Positions 36,872 to 47,801 of a DNA stretch of 64,000 bases are shown here, in pieces. A model generated the notes under the pieces. That model did no database searches, had not been told where the DNA came from, and saw only the letters and a list, made by a program, of their open reading frames with translations. A program made the translations under genes and the position numbers. The stretch lies in assembly GCF_011405655.1 (NCBI RefSeq), contig NZ_AP022829.1:2031001-2095000 (forward strand), read 5' to 3'. This DNA comes from Adlercreutzia hattorii. GTDB taxonomy: Bacteria > Actinomycetota > Coriobacteriia > Coriobacteriales > Eggerthellaceae. Each line of letters begins with the position of its first letter. Within the stretch, counting starts at the first letter, position 1.

Positions 36872-39868
36872 TTACATATCAACGCGACTTCGTCCATCTA
36901 ATTCGCGCCACAGCCCGTCCTTCAACTCCGCCGCCAGCTCTGCATCGCGCAGGCGTAGGCTGCAATCGTCGGTCTTCGGGAAGGCGAGCAGCGGCAAAGA
37001 ACCGTACCAAATGAGAGCGTCGTCAATAATTGCCAAACGCGTCGGCCCGTCCTCAAACCAAGTAGCTTCAATGCCAGCCTCTCTGAGCAGAGCGGCAGCG
37101 GCGGCGTCTCTGGAATCCGACCGTTCACTCGCCGCACGCTTCCGCATCGCGCAAGTCACCTCCAGACCCCTCTCGCGAGCATCCCGCAGCGCGGGCAGAA
37201 GCTTCTTTACCGCTGCCTCGCTCGCATAAGGGGCCCTCACCAAAATCGAGCGCTTCGCCTCTCGAATATCCGTTTCGAACCTACCAAGCCAATCGCCCTT
37301 CCCAATGAAAGAGCCCCCATTCGCCCCTTCATCCTCATCTGTTGACGAGCACACTTCGTAGCCAAGGTTTCCATAGGTCTTCAGCCGTTTCTTGTACATG
37401 CGCTCGAGCATGGGAACCGAAACGTCCACATAGTCGTAGACGACCACCTCGGTCTTGCCCTCGAACTCGCGATGCAGCCGACCCGACTGCTGAGTGACAT
37501 TGCCGTCCCAGGCTATGGGCGTCGTCAGGAACAGCGCATCAAGCTGCGGCATATCGAAGCCCTCTCCCAGATAGCTCTCCGTCGCTACCAGAATGAAGGG
37601 CTGGCCATCTTCGGACCGCTTAGCCCTCTCGATGGCCTCGCGTCTCTGCTTGGGCGTACCCTCCCCGATCAACAGCCTCGCGTCAAGGCCGAGCGAGCGC
37701 AAAGCGTGATGGATCATCCGAGCGTGATCCTTCCGCTTCGACACCACCAAGGGCGTGCGCCCAGCCGTTACGGCTTCATGAACATCCTCAACGATCAGAG
37801 CATTTCTCTTGTCGTGCGCGCAAAGCTTCTCCAGCACTTGGGAATAGGACGCACCCGCCTCTAAGTCGGGCAACCGTATGCCCGTAAAGCGCGGCCGGAG
37901 AACCCGCCGATAATTCTGCAGCCGGGCCTGCTGCTTAGGATCGATCTGAACGCGCACCGGCCCGCAAAGCAGATAGGTAATGCCCTCCAGCCCGTCAGCG
38001 CGCTTCGGCGTAGCGCTCAGCCCGTAGACATTGCGTGCGTTCACGGCCTTCAAAATGCGCTCAAGCTGCGGCGCGGCACCGTGGTGGCACTCGTCGACGA
38101 TGACGAGCCCATACTCCTTAACGAAGTCTTTCGCTCTCGGGTAACCCTCCTCATCCTTTTCAACCAAAGATTGGAAGGTAGCGATATCGATGATCCCGCT
38201 TCGTTCGTTTTTCCCTCCACCGATCTGCCCAATGGGCGATCGCTTCCGACGGCTCTTGCGACCGGTCGGAGTGAGCAACGGCGGCAGCTCCTCATCGATG
38301 TCAAGGAACTCGCCGAGCCGCGCCTTCCATTGGGGCACGAGGGCCGTCTTCGGCACAATGACCAGCGTCGGCGTCTTGAGCTGCGCTATAACGGCAGCCC
38401 CTATTACGGTCTTGCCAAACCCTGTAGGAGCCGAGAGAATCCCGTTCTCGAACCCGAGCAATCGCTCCACCGCCTCCGACTGGCCGTCCCGCAACTCGCC
38501 GTTGAAACTTACCCGAATGCCGGGCCCCACAAAGCGCTCATCACTCACTCGATAGGGAACTCCCGATTCTTTCAGAAGTTCGACCAGCTTCTTCTCAGCA
38601 CCTCGCGGCAGGGCGATGTGCCCGCCGCGCTCCTCGGCAAGGCAAATGATCCTCGGTTTCCCAAACACCGATTGGCGCATGGCTTGCGCACGGTAGAACT
38701 CCGGATTGCCGAAGGCGGCAAGTCGCAGCAGCCGATTGCGCGCCGCCGGCGACAGCCCCTCCTTGGAAACGTAGAGCATGTCCGCCTTGATGATATGAAC
38801 CATCGTGGGAAAGTCCCTGGGGGTCAGCAGGGCTCTCTTGGGGCACTTCCACGGCTCACCATCCGAGTCGGATCCCGCGATCTGGCGTCCGTAGGCCAAT
38901 CCACCCAGCGGGCCTCCAGCGCTTCGCCTCACCACCTCTTTCGCCTTCTCTTCGCTTACTTTCACGACCTTCGAGAGAAAGAGCCACTGATCCTCGTAAG
39001 GCTCGAATGCCTTGTCCACGAACACCGAGTTCCCTTGGCGCTGAGCGGCGCCCTGAAAAGGCAGCGCTATCAAGTTTCCGAAACCTCCCGCAGGAATGGT
39101 AGACTGCGTTGGAAACATCCTGTCGTAGGAAGAAAACGAGAGCGATTCGTCATGAGCCATACCCTCGCTTATGACTGCGCTTCCCAGATCTCGCGCCAAG
39201 GAGGCCGCTATGGGCTCATCGAAGAAAATCCAAGCATGGCCACCATTGCCGGAGCGCGACCGCTCCACGGCCACCGGAACCCCCAGGCGCTCCGCCGCGT
39301 CCCGATAGGCAGAGACCGCCTTCTGCCATCCCGTTTTATCGAAATCGGCCACGAGCACCGATGTCTTGCACTCGCTATCGAGTACATAAAGACCTACAAC
39401 ATCCTTAAAGGAAGGATCGCGCCCTTTGAAATGGTCTATCAGCTCGCGATCATTCAGCGGCGCGAACGACCACGACGGGCAATCAGCACACTTCGACCGC
39501 ACGTTCTGACACTTCGGGCACACCCCACGCGCCCATTCGTTAGCGCAGGCCGGCGCATAGGCGATGCCCCCATCTCTGCGCCGATAACCATGGGCGTGCA
39601 CATCCTCGCGCCCTTTGAACAGGCTTCGGAACAACCTTAACTTGTCAGGAGCCGGGCTCGCGGCCGTAACCAGACCTTGGGCACTCGCCTCTTCATCGAA
39701 TGCCCGCGACGCGCAAGACCACTCTTCGCCCGTTGCATAGCGCCGCTCGCCTTCGGGTGATTCGCATAGCACAACTGCGGACACCAAGCCGTCCCTAACA
39801 TGGGGAATTATTCCAAGGCACGTATAGAGCCGTCCATCGAAGAGCGCGTATTTGGACAGCTCCCCCAT
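36872..39868 (-). CDS. TOTE-type primase-helicase with C-terminal PLD-like domain
   Basis: 998 residues in three parts. Residues about 75-320 are an archaeo-eukaryotic-type primase as in TOTE conflict systems: cysteines at 117, 120, 127 and 130, VLVADFDKTGW (DFD 175-177), ERSRSGNGGHAWIFF and GGFGNLIALPFQG. Residues about 450-850 are an SF2 helicase: Walker A APTGFGKT (480-487), DECH (592-595), LSATPKRADG and QQSGRLHRE. Residues about 860-990 look like a PLD nuclease domain that lacks a clear HxK motif. The ATG lies 3 bases after the tagO/wecA stop, so it may be co-translated. Likely a defence enzyme; activity is inferred. Confidence 0.85.
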   Translation of the reverse strand: MGELSKYALFDGRLYTCLGIIPHVRDGLVSAVVLCESPEGERRYATGEEWSCASRAFDEEASAQGLVTAASPAPDKLRLFRSLFKGREDVHAHGYRRRDGGIAYAPACANEWARGVCPKCQNVRSKCADCPSWSFAPLNDRELIDHFKGRDPSFKDVVGLYVLDSECKTSVLVADFDKTGWQKAVSAYRDAAERLGVPVAVERSRSGNGGHAWIFFDEPIAASLARDLGSAVISEGMAHDESLSFSSYDRMFPTQSTIPAGGFGNLIALPFQGAAQRQGNSVFVDKAFEPYEDQWLFLSKVVKVSEEKAKEVVRRSAGGPLGGLAYGRQIAGSDSDGEPWKCPKRALLTPRDFPTMVHIIKADMLYVSKEGLSPAARNRLLRLAAFGNPEFYRAQAMRQSVFGKPRIICLAEERGGHIALPRGAEKKLVELLKESGVPYRVSDERFVGPGIRVSFNGELRDGQSEAVERLLGFENGILSAPTGFGKTVIGAAVIAQLKTPTLVIVPKTALVPQWKARLGEFLDIDEELPPLLTPTGRKSRRKRSPIGQIGGGKNERSGIIDIATFQSLVEKDEEGYPRAKDFVKEYGLVIVDECHHGAAPQLERILKAVNARNVYGLSATPKRADGLEGITYLLCGPVRVQIDPKQQARLQNYRRVLRPRFTGIRLPDLEAGASYSQVLEKLCAHDKRNALIVEDVHEAVTAGRTPLVVSKRKDHARMIHHALRSLGLDARLLIGEGTPKQRREAIERAKRSEDGQPFILVATESYLGEGFDMPQLDALFLTTPIAWDGNVTQQSGRLHREFEGKTEVVVYDYVDVSVPMLERMYKKRLKTYGNLGYEVCSSTDEDEGANGGSFIGKGDWLGRFETDIREAKRSILVRAPYASEAAVKKLLPALRDARERGLEVTCAMRKRAASERSDSRDAAAAALLREAGIEATWFEDGPTRLAIIDDALIWYGSLPLLAFPKTDDCSLRLRDAELAAELKDGLWRELDGRSRVDM

Positions 39869-39871
39869 CCC

Positions 39872-41017
39872 CTACCGCCCGTGCCTGCCGTACCAGCGGG
39901 GCTTGTCTTCTTGGCGGGTGTGGCGGCCGTGGTAGTGATGGCGCAGGACTTGGTCGAAGATGCCGAGGCGCCACAATATCAAAAACGACCCCAGCAGCAT
40001 GATGGCGATCATGGCCCACACCGCAATGCCGTGGGAGTTGCTCATGACCCAGGCGCCCACGCCCAGAAGCGCCGTCCAGGCGTACACGATGACGACGCTC
40101 TTGCGCACGCCATAGCCTTTGCGCAAAAGCATGTGGTGCAAGTGCTTGCGGTCGGCCTGCTGGATGGGCTGGTGATGGTACAGCCGCCGGATGATGGCCG
40201 CCGCCGTGTCGGCGATGGGAATGGCGGCGATCACGAGCGGCACCGCCAGCACGATGACCGTCGGCGAGCGCATGACGCCCATAAGCGAGATGACGCCGAT
40301 CATGGCGCCCAGAAGCAGCGAGCCGGAATCCCCCATGAAGATGCTCGCCGGAGCGAAGTTGTAGCGCAGAAACGCCAGCGTCGCCCCCAGCAATATGATG
40401 GACAGCATCGCGGTCTCTTCCAAACCACGCCCGAAGGCGATCAGGAACAGAAAGAACGATGCGATGGCCGCGATGCCCGCCGCCAGGCCGTCCAGACCGT
40501 CGATGAGGTTGATGACGTTCATGAAGCACACGAGGTACAGCACCGTGAGCGGATAGGACCACCAGCCGAACTGGATGAACCCGGCGCCCAGAGGGTTTGC
40601 AATGCTCGACAGCAGAAGCCCCGAGGCCGCGATGATGGTCGCCCCCAGAATCTGCCCGGCGAACTTCACGCTGGGCTTGAGCGAGTACACATCGTCCATG
40701 GCGCCCACGCACACGATGGTGAGCAGGCCGCACATCACACCAGCATGGTTGATGGCCCGATCGGTGCCGTGGATGTAGAACCCGGCCCAGCCGAAGAAGT
40801 ACTCCCCGGCCACTTCCACGATGAGCGCCGCCGCGATGCCCGCCGCCATGGCGATGCCACCCATGCGCGGCGTGGGGCGCTTGTTGACGCGCCGGGCGCT
40901 CGGGTAGTCGACGGCATCCAAACGCAGGGCGAGCCTCCGTGCCAACGGGACGCACAGATACGTCACAACGAAGGCAAGGAGGCCCAGCACCAGGAAATGT
41001 CGCAGAGTTACTCCCAC
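39872..41017 (-). CDS. tagO: Undecaprenyl-phosphate sugar-1-phosphate transferase (TagO/WecA)
   Basis: 381 residues of the MraY/WecA family with about eleven membrane helices. RRVNKRPTPRMGGIAMAAGI, the metal-binding FMNVINLIDGLDGLAAGIA and FMGDSGSLLLGAMIGVISLM, and the HLHHMLLRKGYG motif (H-I-H-H-like) are clear. It links GlcNAc-1-phosphate to undecaprenyl phosphate and starts teichoic acid or polysaccharide assembly. It is the probable starter enzyme for the polymers built by the genes at 0-35 kb. The C-terminus is basic and cytoplasmic. Confidence 0.9.
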   Translation of the reverse strand: MGVTLRHFLVLGLLAFVVTYLCVPLARRLALRLDAVDYPSARRVNKRPTPRMGGIAMAAGIAAALIVEVAGEYFFGWAGFYIHGTDRAINHAGVMCGLLTIVCVGAMDDVYSLKPSVKFAGQILGATIIAASGLLLSSIANPLGAGFIQFGWWSYPLTVLYLVCFMNVINLIDGLDGLAAGIAAIASFFLFLIAFGRGLEETAMLSIILLGATLAFLRYNFAPASIFMGDSGSLLLGAMIGVISLMGVMRSPTVIVLAVPLVIAAIPIADTAAAIIRRLYHHQPIQQADRKHLHHMLLRKGYGVRKSVVIVYAWTALLGVGAWVMSNSHGIAVWAMIAIMLLGSFLILWRLGIFDQVLRHHYHGRHTRQEDKPRWYGRHGR

Positions 41018-41033
41018 GCGGCGCGCATACGGC

Positions 41034-43301
41034 CTAGAACTCGAGGCCGCGGAGCCACTCGGTGAGCTCGGCCAAGGTCTCGTCGGTCACGCCCAGGCGC
41101 TGCTCGCGCTCCTGCAGGTACTTCTCACGCTCCACGAACTGCGCCAGCTGCTCGTCGGAGAACTCGCTCATATCGATGCCCCGCACGTCCACGACGCGCT
41201 TCGCGAAGTCCGGCAGCTTGTCGTTCATAGCCGTGATCTTCACCACATCGCCCGTGTGCGGCGCCTCCACGTAGTAGCCGTCGCCCAGATACATCGCCAC
41301 GTGGTGCACGTCCCCGCCGTCGGCAAAGAACAGCAAGTCGCCCGGAAGCAGCTCCTCGAAGGGCACTTCCACGCCCACCTCGCACTGGTAGTAGGTCGTG
41401 CGCGGCAGCTCGATGTTGAACACCTCGCGGTAGCAGTACTGCACCAGACCCGAGCAGTCGAAGCCGGCCGGCGTCGTGCCGCCCCACAGATACGGCACGC
41501 CGAGGAACGAGTTCGCGCAGGCGGTCAGGTCGTTCAGCGTGCGGGCCTCGCGCACCGGCAGGGGCTGGCCCGTGGCGATGAGCGTATCGAAGCCCTCAAA
41601 GCGCTCGGCGTCGATGGCATCCTGATGCTGCTGCATCGGCGTGTCCGCCGCGGGCATGGAGGGCTTCTCCAGATACACCGGCACGTGGTAGAGCTCCTCG
41701 GCCGCCGCCATCTGCTGGCCCCACTCGGCGAGCGCCTGCTGGTACTCGCTCGTGCGGGCGACGTAATCGCGGTACTCGGCCACGAGCGCCTCGTATTCCA
41801 CCTTGTCGGTCACCGGATCGAGGTACTTGTCCAGCCCCGTAACCTCGTCCTTCACCGGCAGCACGAAGGTGTCGGCCAGCTCGTAGGTCAGCGGCACGTC
41901 GAAACGGGTGAGGTCGTAGGTCTCGATGAGGTCCTGCAGCTTCTCGGAGTAGAAGATGTCCGTGGCGTAGCGGCCCACAAGGAAGTCGCAGGCGTCCACG
42001 AAACTGTCGGAGTTCGACTTGCGCGCGCCCGCGTAGAAATCGCCCATGGAGTTGCTGAGCAGGTCGGCGTAGTCGGAAAGCGACTCGTCCACCGTCTCGT
42101 ACTGACGGAAGTCGCTCATGATGGTGTAGGTGGCGCCGGTGCCGTCGTCCTCGCGGGTGGGCAGCTGCACCGAGTTTCCGTGGTAGGTGCCCTTGATGCC
42201 GAACAGGTTGTTGTTCGGCGCCTGGGCCAGCGTGGAATTGCCGGAGGCGGACTCCAGGATGGCCTGGGCGATCATAACCGACGCGTACAGGTCGTTCTCG
42301 GCGGCGATGGTGCGGGCCGACTCGCCCACCAGAGAGATGAACTTCTCGGTGGTGAGGTCCTCGCTGTAGTGGCGCGCCACGTAGGCCGAGTTGTCGATGT
42401 GCGTGAAGGAGATGGAAGGCACTGTGACGGCCACCTGCTTGAGGGGCGTTTGGGCCTGACCCTTGATGACGGCAGCGGTGTGCGACTCGTCCGTCACGCC
42501 GCCGGCGGCACCAGGATTCTGAATGCCGGAATCTACCGGATTGTCCGTGTCGACGACCGGCTCGTCCGGCTTTGCGGGTTCGTCGGGATCGGTCGGATCC
42601 GCGGGATCGGTCGGATCCGTGGGGTCGACGGGATTATCGGGGTCAACCGGATCAACGGGGCCAACAGGGTTATCGGGGTCGACCGGATCAACCGGGTCGG
42701 TGGGCTCAGTCGGCTCAGTCGGCTCGGTCGGATCCGTAGGGTCAACGGGATTCGTCGGATTCTCCGAATCAGTTGTCTCACCAGAGCCGGTCGTTCCGTC
42801 GGGATCGGTCGTCCCCTCCCCCGGCTTCTGATCGGAAGAACCGCCCTCATCGGCGTCTCCCGTCTCTTCCCCGTTCTCATCAGCCGGCGGATTCTCCGCT
42901 CCCGGCTCCGTCGGAGCAGGATCGGACGGCGCAGGCGTCTCCTCGGTCTGGGGCTGCTCGGGCTCCTTCTGCGCCTCCTCGGCCGGGACCGGCTCCTCGG
43001 AGACGGGCCCGTCTTCCAGCGCCTGAACCTCGAGCTCGTTAAGCTGAGTCGCCGTGAGATCGAGCTGATCCGCATGGGCCTTCATGACCTGGACGGTGGA
43101 TTTGTAGAGCTTCCCGGCATCGAGCCAACGGAGCGCCTCGTCGTAACTCTTGGGCAACGTCCGCCCTTCAGCCGTGGTAGTGAGACTATCGCCGCCGTCC
43201 TCGGCATAGCCGGTGGTGTAGGTTGCGGCCACGCCGCCCACAGGGGCAACGACCAGCGCCGCAGCAGTGAGAATAGATACTGCCTCCCTCGGTGAAGTCA
43301 T
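41034..43301 (-). CDS. Secreted glucosaminidase and NlpC/P60 wall hydrolase
   Basis: 755 residues. A signal peptide (EAVSILTAAALVVAPVGGVA) is followed by a Pro/Asp/Thr-rich spacer (about 115-265), a LytG/FlgJ-like glucosaminidase domain (ASVMIAQAILESASGNSTLA with the catalytic Glu, NNLFGIKG), a helical linker, and a C-terminal NlpC/P60 domain with C616 (GFDCSGLVQYC), H667 (VHHVAMYLG) and H682. It should cut both glycan and peptide bonds of peptidoglycan. GAGGAGG lies 4 bases before ATG 43301. It ends 16 bases before the tagO start region. Intact. Confidence 0.9.
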   Translation of the reverse strand: MTSPREAVSILTAAALVVAPVGGVAATYTTGYAEDGGDSLTTTAEGRTLPKSYDEALRWLDAGKLYKSTVQVMKAHADQLDLTATQLNELEVQALEDGPVSEEPVPAEEAQKEPEQPQTEETPAPSDPAPTEPGAENPPADENGEETGDADEGGSSDQKPGEGTTDPDGTTGSGETTDSENPTNPVDPTDPTEPTEPTEPTDPVDPVDPDNPVGPVDPVDPDNPVDPTDPTDPADPTDPDEPAKPDEPVVDTDNPVDSGIQNPGAAGGVTDESHTAAVIKGQAQTPLKQVAVTVPSISFTHIDNSAYVARHYSEDLTTEKFISLVGESARTIAAENDLYASVMIAQAILESASGNSTLAQAPNNNLFGIKGTYHGNSVQLPTREDDGTGATYTIMSDFRQYETVDESLSDYADLLSNSMGDFYAGARKSNSDSFVDACDFLVGRYATDIFYSEKLQDLIETYDLTRFDVPLTYELADTFVLPVKDEVTGLDKYLDPVTDKVEYEALVAEYRDYVARTSEYQQALAEWGQQMAAAEELYHVPVYLEKPSMPAADTPMQQHQDAIDAERFEGFDTLIATGQPLPVREARTLNDLTACANSFLGVPYLWGGTTPAGFDCSGLVQYCYREVFNIELPRTTYYQCEVGVEVPFEELLPGDLLFFADGGDVHHVAMYLGDGYYVEAPHTGDVVKITAMNDKLPDFAKRVVDVRGIDMSEFSDEQLAQFVEREKYLQEREQRLGVTDETLAELTEWLRGLEF
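42565..42775. repeat. In-frame DNA repeats coding a Pro/Asp/Thr spacer
   Basis: Short units of 9-18 bases (on the coding strand variants of CCGACCGATCCG and GTTGACCCCGATAACCC) repeat many times and encode PTDP, TEPTEP and VDPDNPVG units. The protein spacer is wall-spanning in type. Such repeats easily change length by slippage. Confidence 0.8.
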
Positions 43302-43382
43302 CGTGCCTCCTCTATCGTCGTCGTTTCGCGTTTGCGCATTTGGGTGCGCAAAACCAAGGCAATAAAATGCCTGGAAGCTTGC

Positions 43383-43411
43383 ATTATAACGTGAAGAGAA
43401 GGGCTGTCCAA
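43383..43411 (-). promoter_or_regulatory. Promoter of the large wall hydrolase gene
   Basis: TTGGAC (complement of 43406-43411), a 17-base spacer and a perfect TATAAT (complement of 43383-43388) lie about 80 bases before ATG 43301. The remaining part of 43302-43623 shows no gene. Confidence 0.75.
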
Positions 43412-43623
43412 CAGGTAATTTGCCCTTGTTGACAGATGTTGAGCGGACAAATCAGCAGATCATTTGGCAAGTAGAGCGTCTTTACCGTTGCTGAACTGGC
43501 ATTTTCTCGCAGAATCTGCATGGCACCGTCGCAAAGGCAACAAATATGGTTTTTGAACAATCGGCGCCCTACGGCCGTTTTCGCTGATGAACGGAGTCAT
43601 CTTTACTCCACGCCCATGCCGCC

Positions 43624-44199
43624 CTAGTCGATAACGCGCTTGGCGAAGTCGGGGGCGAAATAATCGAAGGTGGCGCGCATGACGCGGCCGCCGCCCGTGG
43701 AGGCGTGGATGTACTCGCCGTTGCCGGCGTAGATGCCCACATGGTAGACGCCCGAGCCGCTTCCCCAGAACAGAAGATCGCCGGGCACCAGCTCGTCCAG
43801 CGAGACGCCCGTGCCCAGCGCGCTCTGCTCGGCGGCCGTGCGCGGCAGCTCGCGCCCGAGGGCGTGGGAGAACACCCAGCGAGTGAACCCGGAGCAATCG
43901 AAGCCCGAAGGCGTCGTGCCCCCATAGGAGTACGGCACTCCGAGCTGCGCGGCCGCCTCGTCCACCACGGACTGCCGACGTCCCGCCAGCGCCTCAGCCT
44001 CAGCTTGGGCGGCCGCCTCGTCGGCCACGCCTCCAACGTAGTCGCGAATGTCTTCGGCGAAGCTTTCCACTTTGGTAAAGGGGCTTTCCACCTCCGAGGC
44101 CAAGGCCGGAGTGTGGGCGAAGGCGGTGCACAACGCCGCCAGGAGAGCAGCCGCGGCAATCATCCCCGCGGCCTTGGTGTGCGCTTTGAACATAACCAT
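43624..44199 (-). CDS. Small secreted NlpC/P60 endopeptidase
   Basis: 191 residues: a signal peptide (GMIAAAALLAALCTAFAHTP with a likely cut after PALA), a short helical linker, then an NlpC/P60 domain with C102 (SGFDCSGFTRW), H153 (VYHVGIYAG) and H165. It cleaves peptide cross-links or stems of peptidoglycan. ATG 44199 or ATG 44193 can be the start. A single-domain relative of the 755-residue hydrolase next to it; about 320 bases separate them, so they are probably not in one operon. Confidence 0.88.
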   Translation of the reverse strand: MVMFKAHTKAAGMIAAAALLAALCTAFAHTPALASEVESPFTKVESFAEDIRDYVGGVADEAAAQAEAEALAGRRQSVVDEAAAQLGVPYSYGGTTPSGFDCSGFTRWVFSHALGRELPRTAAEQSALGTGVSLDELVPGDLLFWGSGSGVYHVGIYAGNGEYIHASTGGGRVMRATFDYFAPDFAKRVID

Positions 44200-44358
44200 G
44201 GAGCGGAAGCCTAAGGGAGGAAGTCGCGCCCGCCAACCCCCTCCACAACTTGCCCGCCTTCAGTTCACGCCCCATACGCGAGAACTAAACCGAACCCCCA
44301 CGCCCCGTTCACGGGTTCGCCATTCATGACAAAGGCAATTAGAAGAAAGGGGGAGCCC

Positions 44359-44474
44359 GGCGGAGACGCGGGGTGCCCTGACCGAGCGAGTTCCGCAGCG
44401 ACTGGAACAGCCCAGTGGGCTGTTCCACCAAGCGAGGACTGTCTGAGCGAATCAGGGTACCCCGCGGCTCCGCC
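44359..44474. repeat. Palindromic intergenic element, copy A
   Basis: A long outer stem pairs 44359-44381 with 44452-44474 (two mismatches or wobbles in 23). Inside, AGCGAG...GCAGCGA, an inner hairpin TGGAACAGCCC-AGT-GGGCTGTTCCA (44403-44427), and AGCGAGGACTGTCTGAGCGA follow. A second copy is at 56860-56960 with the same unpaired blocks but different paired bases. It lies directly after the ligA stop. Confidence 0.85.
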
Positions 44475-44490
44475 CCCGGAAGCCTCGCAA

Positions 44491-46838
<2,348 letters not shown>

Positions 46839-46899
46839 TTCGCCAAAAACACGCCTCCGCTTCTCCCAGAGAGTCAATTGATCCTGCCGGGGTAACAAA

Positions 46900-46925
46900 G
46901 AGGCCCGGAAGCGTTTCCGGGCCTC
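46900..46925 (-). terminator. Intrinsic terminator of the HdeD-like gene
   Basis: An 11-bp stem GAGGCCCGGAA / TTCCGGGCCTC with a 4-base loop. On the minus strand it is followed by TTTGTT, and it lies 110 bases after the stop of the gene at 47036. Confidence 0.75.
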
Positions 46926-47035
46926 GTCGGTCGCCGCGCCTATGGTATCACTGGCACGGCCGTAGTGCTGCCAACTCCTCGCCTAGCGGGCATCGCTTCC
47001 CAAGGGTGCGACTCCCCAACGGCGCATCGCACTTC

Positions 47036-47572
47036 CTAGTGGGTGTGGGCCACGATGGTCGCCTGGGGCAGCGACACGCCGTAGACGGCCATCTGCACGC
47101 CGCGGGCCATCAGGAAGAAGCCCAGGAACAGCGCGAAGGTGCCCGGCCACAGGAAGAAGGCGATGCCGCAGAACAGCGACACGATGCCGGCGAACAGCAC
47201 CCAGCCCCAGCCGGGAAGCGCGTCGCGGAAGCGGACGGCGGCCACAATCTCGAAGATGCCATAGGCCACGACGAAGATGCCCATGACCCAGGGGATCACC
47301 ACGGCTGACGCTATGGGGTGCACGATGAACAGCACGCCCAAAATGATGTCGCAGATGGCGTAGGCGAGCGCCCAGCCGGACAGCCCCTCGGCCTCGCGGT
47401 ACTTGAAGTAAGCGTAGGCGTCCACGATGCCCGCGGCCAGAAACATGCAGCCGGCGATGACGGCGATGCTCACCAACGTGAGCCCCGGCACCATAAGCAG
47501 CACGAACCCGATGATGACCAGGGCAATGCCCGCGGCGAACAGGCCCCAGTTGCGTCCTACCTTGATGTCCAT
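47036..47572 (-). CDS. HdeD/DUF308-family membrane protein
   Basis: 178 residues from ATG 47572 (AAGGAG 11 bases upstream; a GTG at 47581 is the alternative). Six hydrophobic helices occur in three pairs, with the repeated pattern G-x-x-L-x-x-G-hydrophobic, e.g. AAGIALVIIGFVLLMVPG and AYAICDIILGVLFIVHP, as in HdeD acid-resistance proteins. The biochemical function of this family is not established. It is monocistronic, with a terminator downstream and the divergent nnrD gene upstream. Confidence 0.8.
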   Translation of the reverse strand: MDIKVGRNWGLFAAGIALVIIGFVLLMVPGLTLVSIAVIAGCMFLAAGIVDAYAYFKYREAEGLSGWALAYAICDIILGVLFIVHPIASAVVIPWVMGIFVVAYGIFEIVAAVRFRDALPGWGWVLFAGIVSLFCGIAFFLWPGTFALFLGFFLMARGVQMAVYGVSLPQATIVAHTH

Positions 47573-47801
47573 GATAATCACAACTCCTTAACCCTTTGAC
47601 GATCTGCCATCGCAGTGTGTTACGGTGACGATATTCATTCTAGAAGCGGGAATGTGAGAATTACGCCGCGCGCCCCTCCCGTTTCCGACAGGATTGCGCT
47701 GCGTTGGCGCTGCGTTTCATGAGGGTTTCGCTCATTATTTGGAAGGCGGGGAAAAGGTGTCCGGGGGAGAAAGCGCGAACGACACGGGAGGCGTGAAAGA
47801 G

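Noticed and set aside
42523-42831. Plus-strand Gly/Ser/Val repeat protein
   Set aside because: It is the antisense reading of the Pro/Asp/Thr repeats in the wall hydrolase gene.
41256-43295. Plus-strand frame opposite the large wall hydrolase
   Set aside because: It mirrors the Pro/Asp repeats; no start signal or motif.
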